Below are positions 1 to 6,705 of a stretch of 64,000 nt of DNA, one piece after another. Each line of letters opens with the position of its first letter. The first letter of the stretch is position 1. The DNA comes from CAZFHA01 sp964518595. GTDB lineage: Bacteria > Bacillota > Clostridia > Saccharofermentanales > Saccharofermentanaceae. The stretch covers positions 1-64,000 of the forward strand of contig CAZFHA010000004.1 of assembly GCA_964518595.1 (NCBI GenBank), written 5' to 3'. The notes beneath the pieces were generated by a model. The model was not told the DNA's origin, did no database searches, and saw only the letters and a program-made list of their open reading frames with translations. The translations under genes and the position numbers were made by a program.

Positions 1-32
1 CGGGTGGTTTTTTGTTTCGCACTCTTCAGTGC

Positions 33-683
33 TCAACTTGCTAAAGCAGTAATAAGAGCTGTTGCCGCTGCAAAAGCTTCCTCGCTGCCAATGACATAAA
101 AGATATCCCCGGCCAAAAAACCAGCATAGGGACCAGGGGAAAGAATAAGTTCATCTCCCCGACGGATAGCAATAATCGTCCCACCGGTATTATGCCAAAA
201 GTGCGTATCTGTAACGGTTTTACCAATTACCGGCGAATCTGCCGGCACCTCTATTTCAAAGGGTTCAAAAATACTTTTACCCCGAATCTGACTGGCACTT
301 TCAATAATAAACTGCAATTTTTCAACCATTTCAGCCGTTTCCTTAATCTGACGCTTTCCCCAATCGGCAACATCTTGCCGCGCTTTAACCATCTTTTGCG
401 TCTGATTATATTGCGCCACAAAATCTTTCGCCTTAGCCAGAGAAAGTACCTCAATACCACTACCCTTCTCCGTAGCCAAAATTCCCACATCTTTTAGCAG
501 AAACACGGCTTTGCGGATGGTCTCCGGAGATACTTGATATTGGGACGCCAGAACAGAGCGACCAAAAAGCTTCTGCCCCTCCACATACTTGCCTGCCACG
601 ATATGAGTAGCAATATCTATGGCTATTTGCCGGTAAACGGCCTCAGTGATTTTTTGTTCCTTCGACAAATCCTTCTCTCGCAT
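33..683 (-). CDS. busR: BusR-like GntR regulator with RCK_C (TrkA-C) domain
   Basis: A 216-residue protein with an N-terminal GntR-type winged helix (about residues 15-80), a helical linker (about 85-130) and a C-terminal RCK_C domain (about 137-212). The motifs FWHNTGGTIIAI and LSPGP in the RCK_C part match what I recall of BusR of Streptococcus and Lactococcus. BusR is a c-di-AMP-binding repressor of the glycine-betaine transporter genes busAB, so the likely role is osmolyte control. Its target is not in the window; the genes beyond the left edge would be the first place to look. No strong ribosome binding site precedes the ATG at 683, so the start is only the best available. The GntR/RCK_C family call is firm; the BusR orthology is by motif memory. 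Confidence 0.8.
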   Translation of the reverse strand: MREKDLSKEQKITEAVYRQIAIDIATHIVAGKYVEGQKLFGRSVLASQYQVSPETIRKAVFLLKDVGILATEKGSGIEVLSLAKAKDFVAQYNQTQKMVKARQDVADWGKRQIKETAEMVEKLQFIIESASQIRGKSIFEPFEIEVPADSPVIGKTVTDTHFWHNTGGTIIAIRRGDELILSPGPYAGFLAGDIFYVIGSEEAFAAATALITALAS

Positions 684-714
684 TCACTAAATTTTGTTTT
701 GCTTCTTGGGGAGT

Positions 715-723
715 ATTATAACA
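715..723 (-). promoter_or_regulatory. extended -10 promoter for the BusR-like gene
   Basis: On the minus strand the sequence reads TGTTATAAT, a TGn-extended -10 element, about 32 bases upstream of the start codon at 683. No convincing -35 box is visible, which is common for extended -10 promoters in Firmicutes. Confidence 0.5.
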
Positions 724-840
724 TCCATAAAACCAAGAAAGAAGCCAAAAAGATTCCAAATCGCTAACTTTAGAGCTACGGGCTGTTGCTACCATAAAAT
801 ACAATCCCGTAAAAAGAAACCCATAGTCTCGGGCATAACA

Positions 841-884
841 AAACAATCGCCCCGAAACTTTGGTAGTTTTCAGGGCGACTGTTT
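841..884 (-). terminator. rho-independent terminator of the Ig-like surface protein gene
   Basis: A hairpin with 12-base arms (841-852 against 873-884, one mismatch, extended by inner pairing) lies about 20 bases after the stop codon of the minus-strand gene at 906. It is followed on the minus strand by T-rich sequence. Confidence 0.7.
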
Positions 885-905
885 ACTTGCATTATTTTAG
901 AACGA

Positions 906-2102
906 TCAATTAACCCGGATTTTTCTATAGACCAGGTAGCAGCTACCTGCCGCCCCTAAAAGCACCAGAGCCAAAACTCCTGTGACCGCACTCTCTTCAC
1001 CGGTTTTGGTAATCGGTTTCGGTGCGACGGTGGTGGTTGGTGTAGGGGTAACAGTCGCCTCCAGAACCCCAGAACTACCAGAAGTTGTTGGTTCCGTGGG
1101 TGCTTGGGTAGGATTAGTGGTGGGGGTTGTGGTAGGGGTAGGATTGTCAGCCAAAATAGTAAAACTGCCACTGACTTCAGAAGTCAGACCTTGGGTAGAT
1201 TCTTCTGTAACAAAAACAGAATAGGTTCCCGGCAAGGTAGGAATATCAATGCTACTACCTGTACCTGTCTTCACTACTTGTCCAGACTGATCTTTTATTA
1301 CCCAAGATAGAGTAGAATCAGGCAAAGTCTGACTAGCAGTTAAGCTGGTAGGGTTGGTTTTGGCATCAATAACTAAAGCGGCTAAGGGACGACGTATTTG
1401 GAAAGTAGTCGTCGTAGTATCAGTTATAGTATGCCCATAGCTGGTTACTTTCTGAGCCTGTGCCTCTACCGAGTAATCGCCATTGGGCAAGTTTAACAGG
1501 TCATTTTTAACTGCCGCTAAATCACTGCCCTGCAAAACTACTTCACCAGCACTATTTTTGATTGTCCAGGTAAGGGTAGCATCCAGAGGAGCAGGGGTAA
1601 AACTAAGACTTTCAGGATTAATTGTCGCTCCTAAACTAAGGCTTACATCTACACGCTCAATATTAACTAAAACCGACCAGGTATCGGGCAAATTATGATG
1701 GCCATCTACATGTTTACTAAAAACAAATCGATATTCACCTTCTGGCAATTTAGAGTAGTCTATCATTTCAAAGTCTGTATAGGGACGACTTTGAGCAATT
1801 ATACTGCCGTTACTGTCCTTGGCATAGTCCGAATAATCAGCTAGAAAAACATCTAAAAAAAAGTCCCCAGTCTTAGAACCAGCATATTTCATCCCTAACT
1901 GACTACCTAGATCAATTTTAAATTCTCCCGGAGTTGTTCCTTCATAGAAGCCATCGCCATCACTATAACGTAGCGTCCACTGATTGGTAGGGTCAGTGAT
2001 ATCAGCAGTGGTAATAGCTGCCTTTACCCCCCCCATCCCCAGAGTTAAAATAGCAACACAACAAAGAGCTGCCAACCAATAGAAGTTTCCCTTTCTCTTC
2101 AT
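906..2102 (-). CDS. surface protein with two Ig-like repeats and an LPXTG-like tail
   Basis: About 398 residues from the ATG at 2102, chosen because AAAGGATGG precedes it at good spacing; upstream in-frame starts lack this. An N-terminal signal peptide (KRKGNFYW, then a hydrophobic stretch) is followed by an unassigned region, two related Ig-like repeats (each starting with a pattern like TNPTSLTAS or INPESLSF and ending in GxYSV), and a Pro/Thr-rich linker rich in TPT repeats. The C-terminus has ITKTGEE, a hydrophobic segment and a short basic tail (YRKIRVN), the layout of a sortase substrate. The usual Pro of LPXTG is replaced by Thr, as in the adhesin at 9435. It is probably cell-wall attached; ligand unknown. 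It is transcribed alone, with its own promoter and terminator. Confidence 0.75.
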   Translation of the reverse strand: MKRKGNFYWLAALCCVAILTLGMGGVKAAITTADITDPTNQWTLRYSDGDGFYEGTTPGEFKIDLGSQLGMKYAGSKTGDFFLDVFLADYSDYAKDSNGSIIAQSRPYTDFEMIDYSKLPEGEYRFVFSKHVDGHHNLPDTWSVLVNIERVDVSLSLGATINPESLSFTPAPLDATLTWTIKNSAGEVVLQGSDLAAVKNDLLNLPNGDYSVEAQAQKVTSYGHTITDTTTTTFQIRRPLAALVIDAKTNPTSLTASQTLPDSTLSWVIKDQSGQVVKTGTGSSIDIPTLPGTYSVFVTEESTQGLTSEVSGSFTILADNPTPTTTPTTNPTQAPTEPTTSGSSGVLEATVTPTPTTTVAPKPITKTGEESAVTGVLALVLLGAAGSCYLVYRKIRVN

Positions 2103-2209
2103 GTTTTCCATCCTTTCAATCCTCGGCTCTTGCCAGAAGATCATATAAAAAATATATGGTGGTAAATTTTAAGTTTCCCTATTAATCAATAACAGAAAAA
2201 CCTTTTTGC

Positions 2210-2218
2210 ATTATAGCA
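2210..2218 (-). promoter_or_regulatory. extended -10 promoter for the Ig-like surface protein gene
   Basis: The minus strand reads TGCTATAAT, a TGn-extended consensus -10, about 108 bases upstream of the start at 2102. The rest of the divergent gap (2103-2465) is AT-rich and shows no other clear element except the opposing promoter at about 2380. Confidence 0.5.
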
Positions 2219-2379
2219 TAAAAAAATATACTACTACTATTAAGTAAAGTTTACGAACAATTATCAAAAGCACCCTCCGCTGTAATATTTACGTATTAAA
2301 ACCATTTAAATCTCCCCCAAAAAACTAAGCTCATCCACGCAAAATCCGTTGCATTTGCAACTTCAATTTCGAAAATATT

Positions 2380-2388
2380 TGCTATACT
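2380..2388 (+). promoter_or_regulatory. extended -10 promoter for the cupin gene
   Basis: TGCTATACT on the plus strand is an extended -10 element about 75 bases before the cupin start. A small inverted repeat, GTTGC-ATTT-GCAAC, lies just upstream (about 2348-2361) and could be an operator. Confidence 0.4.
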
Positions 2389-2465
2389 CAAATTACTATA
2401 ACTTTTATACTCTAAAGAAAAAGAACCCAATCAACCCTGTACAGATTATATTTGGAGGTACTCTC

Positions 2466-2810
2466 ATGGCAACATACATTAAAAATCTTCCCCATAGTCA
2501 AGTTCTAACCATGGCAGAAGAGATTAGCTTACTACCAGGGCAAATCGTCAGTAAGACGCTGGCGCAAAACGATGCTCTCAGCTTAACCCTATTTGCCTTT
2601 TCCAAAAACGAAGAAATTGGCACTCATGATTCTGAGGGCGATGCCATGGTGCAAGTTTTAGAGGGCATCGGTCGCTTTACTGTGGATGGAAAAGAATATC
2701 GCCTCCTGCCGGGGCAAGTATTAGTTATGCCAGCCAAGCTGCCCCACAGTGTTTTTGCCGAAGAAGATTTTAAAATGCTCCTGACAGTGGTCTTTCCCCC
2801 CAAAGGATAA
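2466..2810 (+). CDS. small single-domain cupin protein
   Basis: A 114-residue cupin from the ATG at 2466, which follows a clear GGAGG at 2454; the longer frame starting at 2349 has no ribosome binding site. The sequence shows the two cupin motifs: G(X)5HDSEGDAMVQVLEG with the metal-ligand style His and a Glu further on, then LPGQVLVMPAKLPHSV with the second conserved His. Such stand-alone cupins bind a metal and are often annotated as cupin-domain or small-molecule-responsive proteins; the substrate cannot be read from the sequence. It is monocistronic and ends at a strong bidirectional terminator shared with the converging alcohol dehydrogenase gene. Confidence 0.8.
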   Translation: MATYIKNLPHSQVLTMAEEISLLPGQIVSKTLAQNDALSLTLFAFSKNEEIGTHDSEGDAMVQVLEGIGRFTVDGKEYRLLPGQVLVMPAKLPHSVFAEEDFKMLLTVVFPPKG

Positions 2811-2820
2811 TATTTGATAC

Positions 2821-2876
2821 ATAAGAGGGACTATCCACAAAATCTGTACGGACAGATAGTAGAAAGTCCCTCTTAT
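2821..2876. terminator. bidirectional terminator between cupin and alcohol dehydrogenase genes
   Basis: A perfect 12-base inverted repeat (2821-2832 and 2865-2876) sits between two converging genes. Flanking T-rich tracts are weak but present on the plus strand (TCTTTTC). Confidence 0.75.
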
Positions 2877-2905
2877 CTTTTCTGGTTCAACACAGGCAGC
2901 CTCGC

Positions 2906-4015
2906 CTAATCTTTAATCACTAGTGACTCTCGCAAAAATGTTTGTAAGTCAGCCATAGTCGGCACGGTCAGAGAATTGGTCAAGTTTTTCGCCTTTGCAG
3001 CGATCTCTGCATAGCGCACCACTTCTGCTTCCGTAATAAATTCTTTTTCTCCCAGGAGAGAGTCGAAAAGCGAACAAAGTTCCGAAAGCCTCTCATACCC
3101 CATGGATTTAAGCATCAACGCAATTCGCTCTGGAAAAGCCTTCTCCACAAAGCGTAAATAAGCACCTAACAGGAGCCCGTTAGCGCGTCCATGATCAACC
3201 TGCTTAAAGTATGTCAGAGAATAGCCCAGAGAATGTACCGCCGTAGTCCCAGTCTGTGCAATGACCATACCTGCCAGCATCGAGCCATAAAGCAAATGAG
3301 CTCGCTCATCAAGACCGATTTTGTGCCTTTCCAAGGCCGCAAAACAACCTGCAATTTCTGCCATACTCATAAGTGCCAGCTGATCCGACATATGGGTGGC
3401 ACGTTGACAGAGAAAGCCTTCTACAGCATGAGACAGGGCATCAATAGCCGTATTAATAGTAACTTCCTCTGAAAGACTAGCTGTGTAGTTAGGGTCAAGA
3501 AAAGCGTAGCGGGGGAAAAGTAGCGGAGAGGACACACTAGCCTTAGAAGAAATCTTGTCATGGGTCAGCACAGCGTAAGGCGTCACTTCCGATCCCGTCC
3601 CTGCCGTGGTAGGCAGCAGCACCAGAGGCAGAGCTTTTTTGCCATATTTGCCTGAAAAAAGATTTTCCGGGGCAATTTTTTCACAAGCTAAAAGAGCAAT
3701 AACTTTGGCCGCATCCATTGGGGAGCCACCACCGGCAGAAATAATCATTTCAGCCGCAAAATCCTTAGCCAGAGCAGCCCCCTCATATACACAAGCAATA
3801 GTAGGGTTATTCATAACGCGATCAAAAACCATGTAGTCAATGTTAAGCTCACTTAAAGCCCCTGTTATGTCCCCTAAAGCACCACTAACTTTGGCCGAGG
3901 AATGCCCAGTGACAATCAATGCTTTCCGACCCAGAGACAACAAAAGCTCTTTATTCTTCTGAAAACAACCTGCTCCCATAATGACTTTTGTAGGCATAAA
4001 ATAGGTGAACTGCAT
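2906..4015 (-). CDS. iron-containing (group III) alcohol dehydrogenase
   Basis: A 369-residue NAD(P)-dependent alcohol dehydrogenase of the metal-dependent Fe-ADH family, which interconverts alcohols and aldehydes in fermentation. The nucleotide-binding motif GGGSPMDAAK is present, as are the family signature around TTAGTGSEVT and the metal-ligand segments DALSHAVEG, AVHSLGY and DHGRANG. Length is near the family's usual 380. The start is supported by GGAGG seven bases upstream. The gene lies downstream of pyrG on the same strand, but a terminator at 4059-4097 separates them. A promoter inside the short remaining gap is not obvious; a small AAACC/GGTTT inverted repeat sits there. The exact substrate is unknown. 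Confidence 0.9.
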   Translation of the reverse strand: MQFTYFMPTKVIMGAGCFQKNKELLLSLGRKALIVTGHSSAKVSGALGDITGALSELNIDYMVFDRVMNNPTIACVYEGAALAKDFAAEMIISAGGGSPMDAAKVIALLACEKIAPENLFSGKYGKKALPLVLLPTTAGTGSEVTPYAVLTHDKISSKASVSSPLLFPRYAFLDPNYTASLSEEVTINTAIDALSHAVEGFLCQRATHMSDQLALMSMAEIAGCFAALERHKIGLDERAHLLYGSMLAGMVIAQTGTTAVHSLGYSLTYFKQVDHGRANGLLLGAYLRFVEKAFPERIALMLKSMGYERLSELCSLFDSLLGEKEFITEAEVVRYAEIAAKAKNLTNSLTVPTMADLQTFLRESLVIKD

Positions 4016-4058
4016 ATACCATCCTCCATCTAAAAACCAAATTTAGGTTTACTCTCTG

Positions 4059-4097
4059 AAAAAACCCTGTCTGCCCAAAAAGAAAGGCAAACAGGGT
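4059..4097 (-). terminator. terminator of pyrG
   Basis: On the minus strand an ACCCTGT..GCC / GGC..ACAGGGT stem is followed directly by TTTTTT, about 22 bases after the pyrG stop. This is a textbook intrinsic terminator. Confidence 0.85.
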
Positions 4098-4119
4098 CAT
4101 AAGAATCTATAACGTTAGC

Positions 4120-5736
4120 TTAGCCTTCAAACTGATCCTTTAGGGAATAGGCCTTTGCGGCTTCAATCAATCCAAAGAATAAAGGATGAGGGCGATTCGG
4201 CCTAGATTTAAACTCCGGATGGAATTGGCAAGCCACAAACCAAGGATGAGCCGGAATCTCAATCATCTCTACAATCCGGTTGTCGGGGGAAGTACCTGCC
4301 AGCAGCACTCCATTACTCTGGAACTGCTCACGGAAATCATTATTCACCTCATATCTATGACGATGACGCTCGTGAATTAAATTCTCCTTATAGAGAGAAA
4401 AGGACTTAGAAGACTCATCCAACCGGCAGGGGTATTGACCCAAACGCATGGTTCCTCCCAGCTGAGTAACATTAGTCTGTTCCGGCATCAAATCAATTAC
4501 CGGATAAGGTGTTTCGGGATCAAGCTCTGCACTATTGGCATTCTCTAGCCCCAAAACATTGCGGGCATACTCAATCATCGCAATTTGCATCCCCAGACAA
4601 ATACCTAAGAACGGCATCTTATGCTCACGGGCATAACGGGTAGCGGCAATTTTACCTTCGGTTCCCCGATTCCCAAAACCACCCGGTACCAAAATACCCT
4701 GAACATCAGAAAAAATCTCTGCGGCATTCTCTTCTGTAACATCCGTGGCTTCAACCCATTTAATCTTGACCTTAGTATGATTACCGGCACCGGCATGAGT
4801 CAAAGACTCAGCAATAGATAAGTAAGCATCGTGTAAACCAACATACTTACCTACCAAAGCAATCGTAGTGGTACTTTCGGGGCAAGAAAGGTTATGAACC
4901 AGTTCCCGCCACTCGCTTAAATCAGGCTCTATTCTGCCAAAACCAAACCGCTCGCATACAATATCCGCCATATGCTGTTCTTCTAAGGCCAATGGCACCT
5001 CATAAAGCAAAGACATGTCTTTATTTTCAATGACGCAGTTCTCAGGCACATTACAAAACAGCGCAATTTTGCTCTTTAATTCTTCTGTTAGGCCCACTTC
5101 TGTACGACAAACCAAAATATCCGGCTGAATACCGTGAGATAGCACTTCTTTAACCGAATGCTGGGTAGGTTTGGTCTTCTGTTCTTGAGAAGCCGCCAAA
5201 TAAGGCATCAAAGTAACATGGACAAACAGACAATTCTCCCGGCCAACATTGGTAGAAAACTGTCGAGCTGCTTCAATAAAGGGCAAAGACTCGATATCTC
5301 CAATAGTTCCGCCAATTTCGATTAAGGCCACATCATATCCAGCCTTGCCGGCTTTCATTCTTTCCTTAATTTCATTGGTAACATGGGGGATAACCTGCAC
5401 GGTTCCGCCCTGGTAATCACCCTGACGCTCCTTAGTAAGCACCGAATAATAAATTCTTCCGGCAGTCACATTAGAGTTCTGGGACAGACTTTCATCAATA
5501 AAACGCTCGTAGTGCCCCAAATCCAAATCGGTTTCGGCACCATCATCCGTTACAAAAACTTCCCCATGCTGAAAGGGATTCATTGTACCCGGATCAATAT
5601 TAAGATAAGGGTCAAACTTTTGCATAGTTACCCGAATGCCACGACATTTGAGAAGACGACCCAAAGACGCAGCCGTAATTCCTTTTCCCAATCCGGACAC
5701 AACACCACCGGTTACAAATATGTATTTCATAGCCAC
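4120..5736 (-). CDS. pyrG: CTP synthase
   Basis: A 538-residue, full-length CTP synthase that aminates UTP to CTP using glutamine and ATP. The N-terminal amidoligase domain has the P-loop-like GGVVSGLGKGI at residues 9-19; the C-terminal class I glutaminase domain has the catalytic Cys in GICLGMQ near residue 380 and the His-Glu pair in CQFHPEF. The start codon is GTG at 5736, preceded by GGGAGG with seven-base spacing; an in-frame ATG lies six bases further in but is too far from that site. The gene is monocistronic with its own terminator. A TTTGCA-N8-TGCAAA inverted repeat lies upstream. Confidence 0.97.
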   Translation of the reverse strand: MAMKYIFVTGGVVSGLGKGITAASLGRLLKCRGIRVTMQKFDPYLNIDPGTMNPFQHGEVFVTDDGAETDLDLGHYERFIDESLSQNSNVTAGRIYYSVLTKERQGDYQGGTVQVIPHVTNEIKERMKAGKAGYDVALIEIGGTIGDIESLPFIEAARQFSTNVGRENCLFVHVTLMPYLAASQEQKTKPTQHSVKEVLSHGIQPDILVCRTEVGLTEELKSKIALFCNVPENCVIENKDMSLLYEVPLALEEQHMADIVCERFGFGRIEPDLSEWRELVHNLSCPESTTTIALVGKYVGLHDAYLSIAESLTHAGAGNHTKVKIKWVEATDVTEENAAEIFSDVQGILVPGGFGNRGTEGKIAATRYAREHKMPFLGICLGMQIAMIEYARNVLGLENANSAELDPETPYPVIDLMPEQTNVTQLGGTMRLGQYPCRLDESSKSFSLYKENLIHERHRHRYEVNNDFREQFQSNGVLLAGTSPDNRIVEMIEIPAHPWFVACQFHPEFKSRPNRPHPLFFGLIEAAKAYSLKDQFEG

Positions 5737-5800
5737 ATCAAATCCTCCCAGTCCAAAATAAAACTATTATATAACAAAAGTCGAATCTATAAAATGCTCC

Positions 5801-5820
5801 TTTGCACGAAGATTTGCAAA
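5801..5820 (-). promoter_or_regulatory. inverted repeat upstream of pyrG
   Basis: A perfect TTTGCA-N8-TGCAAA repeat sits about 65 bases upstream of the pyrG start and just upstream of a TATAAT-like -10 (near 5767-5772, minus strand). It could be an operator or a chance repeat; no known regulator is recognised. Confidence 0.3.
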
Positions 5821-5975
5821 ACCGGATAGATTTTTACTTCTTATCTCAATAAGAAAATACACACTAAAATAAATCCGCTATCTTCTAATCAGAAACAGTT
5901 ACAGAAAAATATTAAACCCTTATTATATACCACAAATTTGCCTAGATAAAGTCTTATTTTGTCCTACTTCTTTTT

Positions 5976-5993
5976 CCTTCATGAAGGTATACT
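5976..5993 (+). promoter_or_regulatory. perfect palindrome abutting the -10 box of the RHH-clpB operon
   Basis: The 12-base perfect palindrome CCTTCATGAAGG (5976-5987) is followed without a gap by TATACT (5988-5993), a good -10 box about 35 bases before the first start codon of the operon. No CtsR heptads or CIRCE element were seen, so the palindrome is the best candidate operator. No strong -35 is visible. Confidence 0.5.
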
Positions 5994-6027
5994 GTAGTAT
6001 TAGAAAAAAGAAAGGAGCGCCTCACCA

Positions 6028-6687
6028 ATGAATAAAGAATCCTACAGACTACTTCTTGATGATGACGTTATGGCGGCTGTTAGCCTCATTGCACTGAATC
6101 AACAGCAGGACGCTTCAGAACTTGTGAACCAAATTTTGGCAGATTATCTGTCCACCCACAGCTCTGGACAACAGTTACAAGAAATCTACAACCAGTTAAC
6201 TGGACGGTTTCAAGCCTTTGGTAGTTTTCGTGTCACCACATTACCTTCACGGTTTTTGGTGCAGCTAAAGAGTCCTCTCCAGTATCAGTACCGCCCCACA
6301 ATCCGTTACTCTCTTAAGCTGTTTCGTAACAACGATAATTATTTGGGCGAGATGCAAGTGGTCTTCCGCACCCAACACGTAGATTTATTAAGTCGAATTT
6401 CGTCATTTTTATCTTTGTGGATGAAGATTGAAGCCCACTATCTACCCAAAATCGGTTACGATACTCATGTGATTTATCAAATGGAAGAGGGCTATTTTAG
6501 CCGTCGCTTTTTACTTCCCCCGGAAGCTGACCAGTTGGATAGTAAAAGTCTCAGCTTTGCCCTAGCAGATTACATCAAGCTCTTTGATGACAGCCTTAAA
6601 TTTTATCTCTATGACCCTAAGGTAGGAGATCGACATATTGAACAACGCTACATTGAGTACCTAAACCAAAGTACTCTAGTCATATAA
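6028..6687 (+). CDS. uncharacterised protein with ribbon-helix-helix-like N-terminus, co-transcribed with clpB
   Basis: A 219-residue soluble protein of unknown function. Residues 4-45 (ESYRLLLDDDVMAAVSLIAL and a following helix) have the strand-helix-helix pattern of ribbon-helix-helix DNA-binding proteins, including short hydrophobic spacing and a polar turn. The remaining 170 residues form an unassigned domain rich in aromatic and basic residues, with no signal peptide or membrane segment. The start has AAAGGAG upstream. The stop lies 18 bases before clpB, so the two are almost certainly one operon. An autoregulator or a ClpB-linked stress factor is a fair inference, but nothing in the sequence proves it. 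Confidence 0.7.
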   Translation: MNKESYRLLLDDDVMAAVSLIALNQQQDASELVNQILADYLSTHSSGQQLQEIYNQLTGRFQAFGSFRVTTLPSRFLVQLKSPLQYQYRPTIRYSLKLFRNNDNYLGEMQVVFRTQHVDLLSRISSFLSLWMKIEAHYLPKIGYDTHVIYQMEEGYFSRRFLLPPEADQLDSKSLSFALADYIKLFDDSLKFYLYDPKVGDRHIEQRYIEYLNQSTLVI

Positions 6688-6705
6688 TGAAGGAGGAAAC
6701 TACCC

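Noticed and set aside
1..32. Terminator of the BusR-like gene at the left edge
   Set aside because: A short hairpin GCACT/AGTGC is present after the stop, but it is followed by A-rich, not T-rich, sequence on the minus strand.
643..846. 67-codon minus-strand frame upstream of the BusR-like gene
   Set aside because: It spans that gene's promoter and overlaps its start in another frame; no ribosome binding site and no similarity.
5383..5829. 148-codon plus-strand frame over pyrG
   Set aside because: It is antisense to the conserved 5' part of pyrG and runs into its promoter; composition is not protein-like.
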